Shown in pieces: positions 18,294 through 27,243 of a DNA stretch of 64,000 nucleotides. How positions within the stretch are numbered: position 1 is the stretch's first letter; every line of letters begins with the position of its first letter. The position numbers and the translations under genes are program-made. Under the pieces are notes generated by a model. That model was not told the origin of the DNA. It saw only the letters and a list, made by a program, of their open reading frames with translations, and did not search any database. Origin of the DNA: Xanthobacteraceae bacterium (GTDB lineage: Bacteria > Pseudomonadota > Alphaproteobacteria > Rhizobiales > Xanthobacteraceae); the NCBI GenBank assembly GCA_019454205.1, contig CP075369.1, positions 2,868,001 through 2,932,000 on the forward strand, read 5' to 3'.

Positions 18294-19175
18294 ATGGAAA
18301 AATCGGTCCAGACGCTCCTCGAAATCCTCGATCTCGAAACGCTCGAGGTGAATCTGTTTCGCGGCTATTCGCCGAAGGATACGTTCGTCCGCGTATTCGG
18401 CGGACAGGTGATCGGGCAGGCGCTGGTCGCCGCCTATCGCACCGTGCCGGACCGCCAGTGTCATTCGCTGCACGCATACTTCCTGCTCGGCGGCGATCCG
18501 AAAGCGCCGATCATTTACGAAGTGGACCGCATCCGCGACGGCGGCAGCTTCACCACGCGTTGGGTGAAAGCGATCCAGCACGGCGAAGCGATCTTCTCGA
18601 TGGGCGTTTCGTTTCACAAAGTGGAAGATGGCTACGAGCATCAGGCGCAAATGCCGAAGGTGCCGATGCCCGAAGAACTCGCGAGCGAGAAAGAGATCCG
18701 CGAGAAGGTGATGCCGATGTTGCCCGAAGCCGTGCGCAAATATTATCAGCGCGAACGGCCGATCGAACTGCGTCCGGTCGAGTACATGCGTTATCTCTCG
18801 AAGGATTACCGCGAGCCGAAATTCAATGTCTGGATGAAGTCGATCGCGCCGCTGCCCGACGACCCGGTGATCCACCGCTGCGTACTGGCCTACGCCTCCG
18901 ACATGGGATTGCTGGACGCTTCGCTCATCCCGCACGGGCGCTCTGTGTTTTCCCGCTCGATCCAGCCCGCCAGCCTCGACCATGCGCTTTGGTTTCACCG
19001 GCCGTTCCGGGCCGACGAATGGATCCTCTATTCACAGGATTCGCCGAACGCGAATAACGCCCGCGGCTTCTCCCGCGGCCAGTTTTTCACCCGCGATGGC
19101 ACTTTGGTCGCCTCCGTCGCCCAGGAAGGGCTGATCCGGCGTAAGGATCCGAACTTCGAGAAGAAAAAAACCTAG
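18294..19175 (+). CDS. tesB: Acyl-CoA thioesterase II TesB
   Basis: 293-residue double-hotdog acyl-CoA thioesterase that hydrolyses medium and long acyl-CoAs. Motifs include RVFGGQVIGQALVAA near residue 30, GGSFTTRWVKAIQHG near 82, and DMGLLDASLIPHG in the second hotdog, with the family's catalytic Asp and Thr region. ATG at 18294 is preferred because TGAAGG lies seven bases upstream; ATG 18276 would add six residues. A longer in-frame opening from 17604 is antisense to the hydroxylase and is not coding. Confidence 0.93.
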   Translation: MEKSVQTLLEILDLETLEVNLFRGYSPKDTFVRVFGGQVIGQALVAAYRTVPDRQCHSLHAYFLLGGDPKAPIIYEVDRIRDGGSFTTRWVKAIQHGEAIFSMGVSFHKVEDGYEHQAQMPKVPMPEELASEKEIREKVMPMLPEAVRKYYQRERPIELRPVEYMRYLSKDYREPKFNVWMKSIAPLPDDPVIHRCVLAYASDMGLLDASLIPHGRSVFSRSIQPASLDHALWFHRPFRADEWILYSQDSPNANNARGFSRGQFFTRDGTLVASVAQEGLIRRKDPNFEKKKT

Positions 19176-19361
19176 ATTCGGGTCCGGAAACCGGAAAATC
19201 CGTTTCCACTCCCGGCCTGCCTAAAAAGCGGCGCCCCCTTCCCGTCCCGCTTAAAATTCCGGCTGAACGCCGATAATCTGTGCAGATAACGCCGCCTCGT
19301 TTTTAAGCGGCGCGACTGCCGGATCACGCCTCTCCAAACAACCGGCAGCAGGGGAGCGCTC

Positions 19362-19700
19362 ATGAAACTCGTCATTGCCATCGTCAAACCCTTCAAGCTC
19401 GAGGAGGTGCGGGACGCACTTGCCGCCATGGGCGTGCAGGGCATCACCGTTTCCGAGGTCAAGGGCTACGGCCGCCAGAAGGGCCACACCGAGATCTATC
19501 GCGGCGCCGAGTACGCCATTCATTTTCTTCCCAAGATGCGACTCGAAATCGCTGTGCCGTCCGAGACCGTCCCGCGCGTGATCGACGCCATCGTGAAATC
19601 CGCGAAGACCGGACAGATCGGCGACGGCAAGATTTTCGTGACGCCGCTGGAGCGCGCCGTGCGGATCCGCACCGGCGAAACCGACAACAACGCGCTTTAG
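19362..19700 (+). CDS. glnK: P-II nitrogen regulatory protein GlnK (copy 1)
   Basis: 112-residue P-II signal protein. It contains the T-loop GYGRQKGHTEIYRGAEY with uridylylation Tyr51, and the C-terminal signature KTGQIGDGKIFV. By binding ATP/ADP and 2-oxoglutarate, P-II proteins gate AmtB and other nitrogen targets. It is followed after 70 bases by amtB copy 1. A good GGGGAG ribosome site precedes ATG 19362. No sigma-54 element is seen in the 186-bp upstream gap. Hand alignment with copy 2 (21426) gives about 70% identity. Confidence 0.96.
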   Translation: MKLVIAIVKPFKLEEVRDALAAMGVQGITVSEVKGYGRQKGHTEIYRGAEYAIHFLPKMRLEIAVPSETVPRVIDAIVKSAKTGQIGDGKIFVTPLERAVRIRTGETDNNAL

Positions 19701-19770
19701 CGCAGGGTTTCGGATCGGATCATGCGCAATGAAAAATTGCGCGCTTCATAAAATTACGAGGGGGCTATTC

Positions 19771-21078
19771 ATGAAACGCTTTTGGATTCCTGCCACAGCC
19801 TGCGCGGCGCTCACCGCAACGCCCGCATTCGCGCAAGGCAACGCCATCAACGCCGCCGACACCGCATGGATGATCGCAGCCACCGCGCTGGTGCTGCTGA
19901 TGACGATACCGGGCCTCGCGCTCTTTTATTCGGGCCTCGTGCGCAAGAAGAATCTGCTCGCCACGATGGCGCAGAGCTTCGCTGCGGTGATGTTCATCTC
20001 CATCCTATGGTTCCTCGCCGGCTATTCGCTGACTTTCTCCGGCGACGGTGCGTGGCTCGGCAATCTCGACAAGCTGTTGCTCGCGGGCATAGGGCTGCAA
20101 TCGGTCAATGCGGCCGCGTCGAACATTCCTGAATCGTTGTTCGCCACCTACCAGATGACGTTTGCCGTCATCACCTGCGCGCTGATCGCGGGTTCGGTCG
20201 CGGACCGGATGCGCTTCTCGGCCTTCATCCTGTTCATGATCGCGTGGTTCTTCGTGGTCTACGTGCCGAGCGCGCACTGGATCTGGGGCGGCGGATTTCT
20301 CTCAAGCATGGGCGTGATGGATTTCGCCGGCGGCATCGTCGTGCATTTGAATGCCGGCGTTGCAGGCCTTGTCGCCGCCTATGTGCTCGGCGCGCGGCGC
20401 GGTTACGGCACGGAGAATCTTTCGCCCTACGATCTGACGCTGGCCGTGATCGGCACCGCACTTCTTTGGGTTGGCTGGTTCGGCTTCAACGGCGGTTCGG
20501 CGCTGAGCGCGGGTTCGCGCGCAACCATGGCGATCCTCGCTACCCATCTCGCGGCCTGCGCGGGCGCGCTGGCTTGGATGTTCATGGAATGGTGGACGCG
20601 GAAAAAACCGTCCGTGCTCGGTATTATCTCCGGTGCCATCGCCGGCCTCGGCACGATCACGCCCGCATCGGGTTACATCCTGCCGTGGCATGGCGTGATC
20701 ATCGGCCTCGTGGCTGGCTTGCTTTGCTTCTGGGCCTGCACCTGGCTGAAAGAGCGTCTGCGCTACGACGACTCGCTCGACGTATTCGGCATCCACGGCA
20801 TCGGCGGCATTCTCGGCACCATCCTGACGGGCGTGTTCGCGGTCGGCGCATTCACCGCGACCAAGGAATTGCCGCAAGGCCAGCAGGGATTGCTGGAAGG
20901 CAACGCTACGCAGCTTCTGACCCAGTGCATCGGCGTCGCGATCTGCTTCGTGTGGTGCGCGGTCGCGACCTGGGTGATTCTCAAGGCCATCGATCTGCTC
21001 GTGGGCCTGCGCGTCAGCGACGAACATGAGCGGATGGGTCTCGACATCACGCAGCACGGCGAGTCGGTTCACACCTGA
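19771..21078 (+). CDS. amtB: Ammonium transporter AmtB (copy 1)
   Basis: 435 residues with a cleavable signal peptide (MKRFW... ending ATPAFAQG) and about eleven membrane helices. The two pore histidines are in VVHLNAGVAGL and FGIHGIGGILGT; the region GWFGFNGGSALSAG is also typical. The trimeric channel conducts ammonium and is blocked by unmodified GlnK. ATG 19771 has a GAGGGGG ribosome site. The C-terminal tail DEHERMGLDITQHGE is the conserved regulatory cytoplasmic tail. It lacks the Ala-rich periplasmic insert seen in copy 2. Confidence 0.96.
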   Translation: MKRFWIPATACAALTATPAFAQGNAINAADTAWMIAATALVLLMTIPGLALFYSGLVRKKNLLATMAQSFAAVMFISILWFLAGYSLTFSGDGAWLGNLDKLLLAGIGLQSVNAAASNIPESLFATYQMTFAVITCALIAGSVADRMRFSAFILFMIAWFFVVYVPSAHWIWGGGFLSSMGVMDFAGGIVVHLNAGVAGLVAAYVLGARRGYGTENLSPYDLTLAVIGTALLWVGWFGFNGGSALSAGSRATMAILATHLAACAGALAWMFMEWWTRKKPSVLGIISGAIAGLGTITPASGYILPWHGVIIGLVAGLLCFWACTWLKERLRYDDSLDVFGIHGIGGILGTILTGVFAVGAFTATKELPQGQQGLLEGNATQLLTQCIGVAICFVWCAVATWVILKAIDLLVGLRVSDEHERMGLDITQHGESVHT

Positions 21079-21112
21079 ACCGGCCGCCTCGGGCCAAATC
21101 GGACGAAAAAAG

Positions 21113-21145
21113 AACGCGCGGTATTGGTTTGCCGCGCGTTTTTGT
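21113..21145 (+). terminator. Rho-independent terminator after amtB copy 1
   Basis: A perfect nine-base-pair stem AACGCGCGG (21113-21121)/CCGCGCGTT (21132-21140) is closed by a ten-base loop and followed by TTTTTG. It lies 34 bases after the amtB stop and would separate the first glnK-amtB unit from the second. Confidence 0.85.
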
Positions 21146-21301
21146 TGACTGCTTTATTTTTAATCACGCCTTCCCGTGATGCCTTCATTTTAGGCGGAAA
21201 ATCGCCTGTTTGCGGCAACCCCGTGGCGAGTGCCGTGGGCTGCCTGTTTTTGAGTCAGCCAAACCCTTGAGACTCCACTGAATCCTGCACTGCACCCGAG
21301 T
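21146..21301. other. Intergenic segment between the two glnK-amtB units
   Basis: Together with its flanks, this non-coding stretch (21,079-21,425) is 347 bases long. It is more AT-rich than the neighbouring genes. It holds small inverted repeats (ATCACG/CGTGAT near 21163-21181, AGGCG/CGCCT near 21192-21206). I see no convincing paired NtrC site and no open reading frame with coding character. Confidence 0.5.
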
Positions 21302-21318
21302 CTGGCACGAGGCTTGAT
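21302..21318 (+). promoter_or_regulatory. Sigma-54-like (-24/-12) promoter of glnK copy 2
   Basis: CTGGCACG-AGGC-TTGAT matches the RpoN consensus TGGCACG-N4-TTGCW except for A in place of C at the -12 GC. The GG and G-A pairs are ten bases apart, as required. Transcription would begin about twelve bases later, giving a leader of roughly 100 bases before glnK at 21426. Nitrogen control of glnK-amtB through NtrC and RpoN is the known pattern in proteobacteria; the activator site was not identified. Confidence 0.6.
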
Positions 21319-21425
21319 TAGAGAGCAGCCGACTCGCCTGCGGGAGCCATTTCCCATGGGCGGAGTCCGATCAGCACGTCCGGCGGCAGTCCTTGTCTCC
21401 GGCACCACTGGGGGACAGGAACCAA

Positions 21426-21764
21426 ATGAAGATCGTCATGGCCATCATCAAGCCGTTCAAACTGGAGGAGGTGCGCGATGCCCTCACCGGGATCGGCGTA
21501 CACGGACTGACCGTTACCGAGGTCAAGGGCTACGGAAGGCAGAAGGGTCACACCGAGATTTATCGCGGCGCTGAATACGCGGTGAATTTCCTGCCGAAGC
21601 TCAAGGTCGAAGTCGCGGTTGCTACTGACCAAGTGAAGAAGGTGATCGACGCGATCACCGGGGCCGCCAAGACCGGCCAGATCGGCGACGGAAAGATTTT
21701 CGTCTTCTCGATCGATCAAGCGGTGCGGATCCGCACCGGCGAACAGAACGCCGATGCGCTCTGA
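21426..21764 (+). CDS. glnK: P-II nitrogen regulatory protein GlnK (copy 2)
   Basis: 112 residues with intact T-loop Tyr51 and KTGQIGDGKIFV signature. Compared with copy 1, the T-loop and N-terminal KPFKLEEVRDAL segment are unchanged. Differences cluster in residues 64-80 and in the C-terminal strand (FSIDQ versus TPLER). ATG 21426 was chosen over the 33-base upstream in-frame extension because P-II proteins begin MK(I/L)V. The sigma-54-like promoter lies about 110 bases upstream. The second amtB follows after 40 bases. Confidence 0.96.
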   Translation: MKIVMAIIKPFKLEEVRDALTGIGVHGLTVTEVKGYGRQKGHTEIYRGAEYAVNFLPKLKVEVAVATDQVKKVIDAITGAAKTGQIGDGKIFVFSIDQAVRIRTGEQNADAL

Positions 21765-21804
21765 TCCCCGTAACAATCTCAGCTATGTGATGGAGAATTC
21801 TCCC

Positions 21805-23244
21805 ATGACGTTCAAGAAACTCATTAGCGCGGGCCTTCTCGCGCTGGCGGCAGCGGTCTTCGTTGCCGATCCGGCGTTTGCGCAGGCCGCGACGGTTAAC
21901 AAGGGCGACACGACCTGGATGATGGTTGCGACCATCGTCGTGCTGGTGATGACCGTTCCCGGCCTCGCCCTGTTCTACGGCGGTCTCGTCCGCTCGAAGA
22001 ACATGCTCTCGATGCTCATGCAGATCGGTTACACGGTCTGTATCGTCATCCTGATCTGGGTGATCTACGGCTACTCGCTGGCTTTCACCGGCGGTTCCGA
22101 ATTCATCGGCGGCTTCACCAAGGCCTTCCTCTCCGGCGTAACCGCGGAAAGCCTCGGCGGCACCTTCACGGATCGCGTCGCGATTCCGGAACTGGTGTTC
22201 GTGATGTTCCAGGCGACTTTCGCCGCCATCACCGCCTCCCTCCTGCTCGGCTCGGTCGCCGAGCGCATGAAGTTCGCGGCGGTCGCCGTGTTCATCCCGC
22301 TCTGGGTCACGTTCGTCTATTTCCCGATGGCGCACATGGTCTGGTACTGGGCTGGTCCGGACGCGACCGTTGACGCGGTGAAGGCTCTTGCCGCGGCTGC
22401 TCCCGATGCCAAGGCGAAGGCGCAGGAAGCGCTCGACGCTCTCGGCGCGGATGCAGGCTTCATCTTCAAGCTCGGCGCGATCGACTTCGCGGGCGGCACG
22501 GTCGTTCACATCAACTCCGGTATCGCCGGTCTCGTTGGTGCGATCATCGTCGGCAAGCGTCTCGGCTACGGCAAGGAGCTGATGCCTCCGCACTCGCTGG
22601 TGATGACCTACATCGGCGCCATGCTGCTCTGGTTCGGCTGGTTCGGCTTCAACGCCGGCTCCAACCTCGAAGCAGCCGGCTCGGCGATCGTCGCCTTCGT
22701 CAACACCTTCGTTGCCACCGCTGCGGCCGCCTTCTCATGGGTGATCGCGGAATGGCTGACCAAGGGTAAGCCCAGCCTGCTCGGCCTTGTCTCCGGCATC
22801 GTCGCGGGTCTCGTGGCCGTCACTCCGGCTGCCGGTTTCGGCGGCGCGATGGGCGTCCTCGTACTCGGCCTCGTCGCCGGCGTGGTCTGCTACTTCTTCT
22901 GCACCGTCGTGAAGAACATCTTCAAGTACGACGACGCACTGGACGTGTTCGGCATCCACGCGGTCGGCGGTATCGTCGGCGCCATCGGCACGGGCATCGT
23001 TGTCGCCCCGTACCTCGGCGGCACCGGTATCTTCGACTACACGATCAACAAGGTTGCCGACTACGACATGGCGACCCAGGTGCTCGCGCAGATCAAGGGC
23101 GTGCTCGTGACCATCGTCTGGTCGGGCATCGGTTCCGCGATCCTGTTCTACATCGTGAAGTTCACCATCGGCCTGCGTCCGACCCCGGATCAGGAGCGCG
23201 AAGGTCTGGACATCACCGATCACGGCGAACGCGCCTACAACTAA
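21805..23244 (+). CDS. amtB: Ammonium transporter AmtB (copy 2, with Ala-rich insert)
   Basis: 479 residues with signal peptide (ending ADPAFAQAA) and eleven predicted helices. The pore histidines are in VVHINSGIAGL and FGIHAVGGIVGA. Residues about 184-218 form an Ala/Asp/Lys-rich, probably helical, insert in an extracytoplasmic loop after YFPMAHMVWYW; copy 1 lacks it. The start is ATG 21805, with GGAG nine bases upstream; ATG 21790 is a less likely alternative. It is co-transcribed with glnK copy 2. The C-terminal tail QEREGLDITDHGERAYN is conserved. Confidence 0.96.
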   Translation: MTFKKLISAGLLALAAAVFVADPAFAQAATVNKGDTTWMMVATIVVLVMTVPGLALFYGGLVRSKNMLSMLMQIGYTVCIVILIWVIYGYSLAFTGGSEFIGGFTKAFLSGVTAESLGGTFTDRVAIPELVFVMFQATFAAITASLLLGSVAERMKFAAVAVFIPLWVTFVYFPMAHMVWYWAGPDATVDAVKALAAAAPDAKAKAQEALDALGADAGFIFKLGAIDFAGGTVVHINSGIAGLVGAIIVGKRLGYGKELMPPHSLVMTYIGAMLLWFGWFGFNAGSNLEAAGSAIVAFVNTFVATAAAAFSWVIAEWLTKGKPSLLGLVSGIVAGLVAVTPAAGFGGAMGVLVLGLVAGVVCYFFCTVVKNIFKYDDALDVFGIHAVGGIVGAIGTGIVVAPYLGGTGIFDYTINKVADYDMATQVLAQIKGVLVTIVWSGIGSAILFYIVKFTIGLRPTPDQEREGLDITDHGERAYN

Positions 23245-23250
23245 GTCTGG

Positions 23251-23323
23251 CGGGCCGGGACGAAATCCCGGCCCTCCTTACAAAAGTAAGGAAACCCCGG
23301 CTCTCGCGAGCCGGGGTTTTTCT
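23251..23323 (+). terminator. Terminator region after amtB copy 2
   Basis: Two hairpins are stacked downstream of the gene: GGCCGGGA...TCCCGGCC (about 23253-23273) and a strong intrinsic terminator AACCCCGGCTC (23293-23303)/GAGCCGGGGTT (23308-23318) with loop TCGC, ending in TTTTTCTTT. The second has an eleven-base-pair perfect stem. Confidence 0.9.
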
Positions 23324-23378
23324 TTGCCGCCATGGCACTTCTTCCGATGGTTAAACGCGTCTTAACCGCCGATTCCTA

Positions 23379-24620
23379 ATGTCGGTGCCTGCAATCGAAG
23401 GCTTCGAGGCGGGCATGGCGGGAAGCGAACTGGCCGGGCGGGATCAGCGTGCGAGCTTGCGCTCGCCGTTCGTGCGGCTGACCGAACTGCTCGGCACGGC
23501 GCAGCCAGGAAAAGCACCGATCAATCTTTCGGTCGGCGAACCGCGTCACCCGGTTCCGAGTTTCGTCGCGCCCGTACTCGCCACACATATAAGTGGCTTC
23601 GGCAAATACCCGATGCTGCGCGGCACCGACCGCTTCCGGCAGGCCGCCGCGAACTGGCTTGGGCGCCGTTACCGCTTGCCGCGCGCAATCGATCCCACGA
23701 AAGAAGTGCTGGTGCTGAACGGCAGCCGCGAGGGTCTTTTTCTCGCAGCGCTCGCAGCCAAGCGCCTGCTCGGAAGTCGCGGCGGCAAACCCGCGATGAT
23801 CGTGCCCAACCCGTTCTATCCGGCCTATGGCGCGGGCGCGGAAGCCGCCGGATGCGAACTGATCGCGCTGCCCGCAACGCGCGAAACCAATTTCATTCCC
23901 GATTACGACGCGCTCTCCGACGAAACGCTCGCGCGTGCGCTCGCGATCTATCTCTGCTCGCCCGCGAACCCGCAAGGTTCGGTGCTGCCGCGCGAAACGC
24001 TCTCGAAAGTCATCGCGCGCGCGCGCAAGGCCGGTACCTTCGTCTTTGCCGACGAATGTTATTCGGAAATCTGGCTCGGCGAGGACAAGCCCGCCGGCGC
24101 GCTCGAATCCTGTGGCGAGCGTTTCGACAACGTGATCGCCTTCAATTCGCTCTCGAAGCGCTCGAACCTGCCGGGACTGCGCTGCGGCTTCGCCGCGGGC
24201 GACGAGAAATTCATCACGGCCTTCGGCGAACTGCGCAACGTATCAGCGCCGCAAGTGCCGGAACCGCTGCAAGAAGTCGGCGTCGCCGCCTATTCCGACG
24301 AATATCACGTCGACGATACGCGCAAGCTCTATCGCGAGAAGTTCGACCTCGCCGATGAGCTGCTGGGAAGCCGTTTCGGCCACCGCCGTCCCGATGGCGG
24401 GTTCTTCCTTTGGCTCGACGTCTCCGAGATCGGCGACGACGAGACCGCGGCACGTGCGCTCTGGACCGAAGCGGGGCTGCGAGTCGTGCCCGGTTCCTAT
24501 CTTGCGCGCACCGGCGCGGACGGCGCCAATCCCGGCGCGGGCTATATCCGCGTCGCACTCGTCGACGATGTGAAAACGACAAAAGAAGCGCTTACGCGCC
24601 TCGCCAGTTTCCGGAAGTAA
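23379..24620 (+). CDS. Class I/II PLP aminotransferase, DapC-like
   Basis: 413-residue fold-type I aminotransferase. Visible family residues are the substrate-binding NLSVGEPRHPVP near 50, the SPANPQGS motif near 205, and SLSKRSNLPGLRCG with Schiff-base Lys260. It is most like succinyldiaminopimelate or N-acetyl-LL-diaminopimelate aminotransferases (DapC) used in lysine and peptidoglycan precursor synthesis, but substrate cannot be fixed by eye. ATG 23379 gives a slightly long N-terminus; ATG 23415 (MAGSELAGR) is possible. It is followed by ftsK after 11 bases. Confidence 0.8.
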   Translation: MSVPAIEGFEAGMAGSELAGRDQRASLRSPFVRLTELLGTAQPGKAPINLSVGEPRHPVPSFVAPVLATHISGFGKYPMLRGTDRFRQAAANWLGRRYRLPRAIDPTKEVLVLNGSREGLFLAALAAKRLLGSRGGKPAMIVPNPFYPAYGAGAEAAGCELIALPATRETNFIPDYDALSDETLARALAIYLCSPANPQGSVLPRETLSKVIARARKAGTFVFADECYSEIWLGEDKPAGALESCGERFDNVIAFNSLSKRSNLPGLRCGFAAGDEKFITAFGELRNVSAPQVPEPLQEVGVAAYSDEYHVDDTRKLYREKFDLADELLGSRFGHRRPDGGFFLWLDVSEIGDDETAARALWTEAGLRVVPGSYLARTGADGANPGAGYIRVALVDDVKTTKEALTRLASFRK

Positions 24621-24631
24621 CGGATTTGAAC

Positions 24632-27091
24632 ATGCGACAGTCTTCCACCCGCAGCGCCGATTTGTTTCCCGAGGAAGTGATGAGCGCGTTCCGCCGCCGC
24701 CTCGAAGAACTGCGCGGCCTCGCGCTGATCGGCGTCGCCGCGCTCGCCGTCGCCGCACTTGCAACGTGGTCGGCACAGGATCCGAACTTCAACTTCGCGA
24801 TCGACGGCAAGGTGAAGAACCTGCTCGGCCGTCCCGGCGCGGCCTTTGCCGATTTCACGATGCAGGTGTTCGGCCTCGCTTCGCTTGCCATCGTACTGCC
24901 GCTCGCCGTGTGGGGCTGGCTGATGCTGACCCACCGCGCGGCCCCGCGCTGGAAGCTGCGCATCGCATTCTGGCTCGGCGGCATCCTGCTCGCTTGCGGA
25001 TTTTTTGCCTGCTTCAAATCGCCGGCAAGCTGGCCGCTTCCGAATGGCCTTGGCGGTTCGATCGGCGAAACCCTGCTTGCGATTCCCGCGCTCGTGATCG
25101 GGTCGAGCGCGAACGCAAGCCGCATCCTGCTCGGCCTTGTCTTCGGAATGCCGATGGTTTTCACGCTTGCCGTTGCAATGGGTGCGGGCTTCCGCGACGA
25201 ACCGTCAGTCGCGGCCGACGAAGACGAGAGTGAAGAAGACGATGCCGATGCAGCGTCTCCGCGCATGGGCTTCTTCGGCCGCATCTCTGCGTTCTTCGGT
25301 GCGATCACGCACATGGTCTATGCATTGCGCACGCGACTTGCGGGCCGCCGTCCGCCGCGCGTGAAGCGCTCGTGGCGCGAACGCCTTGCCGCGTTGTTCT
25401 CCGGCGATCCGGAAATCACTCCGTCGAGAAAGCGGCAGGAGCCGACGCTGGTGCCGGGCCGCGGCGCCGACGCGCGCGACGATAACGAAGAAGAATATGA
25501 GGAAGACGAATACGAGGACGAAGAAGACGAACCGCGCCGTGCGCGCGGGCCCTCGACCATCAAGAAGTCGGCGCCGCGGCGGCGCGGCTCGCACAAACTC
25601 CCCGGCTTCGATCTCCTCACGGCGCATACCGGCTCGCGCGCGCCGGCGCTTTCCGACAAGGCGCTGGAGGAAAACTCGCGCGGCCTCGAAGCCGTGCTCG
25701 AAGACTTCGGCGTCGAGGGCAAGGTCGTCAACGCACGCCCCGGCCCGGTGGTTACGCTCTACGAACTCGAACCTGCGCCCGGCATCAAATCGTCGCGCGT
25801 AATCGGCCTCGCCGACGACATCGCGCGCTCGATGAGCGCGGTCTCCGCTCGTGTCGCGGTTATTCCCGGCAAGAACGCAATCGGCATCGAACTGCCGAAC
25901 CCAAAACGCGAAAAGGTTTTCCTGCGCGAGCAACTCGAATCGAGAGACTTCCGCGACACGCCCGCGAAACTTCCGATCTGTCTCGGCAAGACCATCGGCG
26001 GCGAGCCGGTGATCGTCGATCTGGCGCGCATGCCGCATTTGCTGATCGCGGGCACTACCGGCTCCGGCAAATCGGTCGCGATCAACACCATGATCCTTTC
26101 GCTGCTCTACCGGCTGCGCCCGGAAGAATGCCGTCTGATCATGGTCGACCCGAAGATGCTCGAACTCTCCGTCTATGACGGCATTCCGCATTTGCTCTCG
26201 CCGGTCGTGACCGACCCGCGCAAGGCTGTGATCGCGCTGAAATGGGCCGTGCGCGAAATGGAAGACCGCTACAAGAAGATGTCGAAGCTCGGCGTGCGCT
26301 CCATCGACGGCTTCAACGAATCGGTCGCGGACGCTGCGGCGAAGGGCAAGACCATCAAACGCACGGTGCAGACCGGCTTCGACCGCGAGACCGGCGAAGC
26401 GATCTACGAAACCGAGGAAATGTCGCTCGAACCGCTGCCCTACATCGTCGTCGTGGTCGACGAAATGGCCGACCTGATGATGGTCGCGGGCAAGGACATC
26501 GAAGGCGCGATCCAGCGCCTCGCGCAGATGGCGCGCGCGGCTGGCATCCATTTGCTCATGGCGACGCAGCGCCCTTCGGTCGACGTCATCACCGGCACCA
26601 TCAAGGCCAACTTCCCGACCCGTATCTCCTTCCAGGTGTCGTCGAAGATCGATAGCCGCACCATCCTGAACGAGCAGGGCGCGGAACAACTGCTCGGTCA
26701 GGGCGACATGCTCTACATGGCCGGCGGCTCGCGCGTGTCGCGCGTGCACGGCCCGTTCGTCTCCGACGCCGAGGTCGAGCGCGTGGTACGCCACCTGAAA
26801 GAACAGGGCGTGCCGGAATATCTTGAAGAAATCACCGCCGAGCCGGAAGGTGAGGACGGCGGCGCGGTGTTCGACAAGAGCAGCATGGGCGAGGAGGGCG
26901 GCGACCTCTACGAGCGCGCGGTCGCCATCGTGCTGCGCGATAAAAAGGCATCGACCAGCTACGTCCAGCGCCGTCTACAAATCGGCTATAACCGAGCCGC
27001 CACGCTGATCGAGCGGATGGAAATGGAGGGCGTCATCAGCGCCCCGAACCACGCCGGAAAACGTGAAATCCTCGCGGGCGGCGGCGAATAA
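24632..27091 (+). CDS. ftsK: DNA translocase FtsK
   Basis: 819 residues. Four hydrophobic helices occupy about 30-185 and anchor the protein at the septum. A charged linker with acidic runs (EDESEEDDADAA near 195, EEEYEEDEYEDEEDE near 290) follows, then the alpha/beta translocase motor with Walker A GTTGSGKS at 474-481 and Walker B region VVVVDEMADLMM. A C-terminal winged-helix gamma domain (ASTSYVQRRLQIGYNRAATLIERME) reads KOPS and activates XerCD. It couples chromosome segregation and division. ATG 24632 is the first start after the upstream stop. Confidence 0.96.
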   Translation: MRQSSTRSADLFPEEVMSAFRRRLEELRGLALIGVAALAVAALATWSAQDPNFNFAIDGKVKNLLGRPGAAFADFTMQVFGLASLAIVLPLAVWGWLMLTHRAAPRWKLRIAFWLGGILLACGFFACFKSPASWPLPNGLGGSIGETLLAIPALVIGSSANASRILLGLVFGMPMVFTLAVAMGAGFRDEPSVAADEDESEEDDADAASPRMGFFGRISAFFGAITHMVYALRTRLAGRRPPRVKRSWRERLAALFSGDPEITPSRKRQEPTLVPGRGADARDDNEEEYEEDEYEDEEDEPRRARGPSTIKKSAPRRRGSHKLPGFDLLTAHTGSRAPALSDKALEENSRGLEAVLEDFGVEGKVVNARPGPVVTLYELEPAPGIKSSRVIGLADDIARSMSAVSARVAVIPGKNAIGIELPNPKREKVFLREQLESRDFRDTPAKLPICLGKTIGGEPVIVDLARMPHLLIAGTTGSGKSVAINTMILSLLYRLRPEECRLIMVDPKMLELSVYDGIPHLLSPVVTDPRKAVIALKWAVREMEDRYKKMSKLGVRSIDGFNESVADAAAKGKTIKRTVQTGFDRETGEAIYETEEMSLEPLPYIVVVVDEMADLMMVAGKDIEGAIQRLAQMARAAGIHLLMATQRPSVDVITGTIKANFPTRISFQVSSKIDSRTILNEQGAEQLLGQGDMLYMAGGSRVSRVHGPFVSDAEVERVVRHLKEQGVPEYLEEITAEPEGEDGGAVFDKSSMGEEGGDLYERAVAIVLRDKKASTSYVQRRLQIGYNRAATLIERMEMEGVISAPNHAGKREILAGGGE

Positions 27092-27243
27092 CCGCCCCCG
27101 CAACGTCGCCAAATCGCCATATCCGAACCCTACGTCAGCGTACGAAAAGTTTTGATGTCCGGTGCCCTGCCTGCGCTTCCGCCGGGGACGAGATTACAGG
27201 TACAAATCGCGGAAACGTCGGGCGGCATGATTCGGATCGCGGC

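Noticed and set aside
25205..26794. 529-codon minus-strand frame opposite ftsK
   Set aside because: Mirrors the ftsK codon pattern, has no ribosome site and no family motif.
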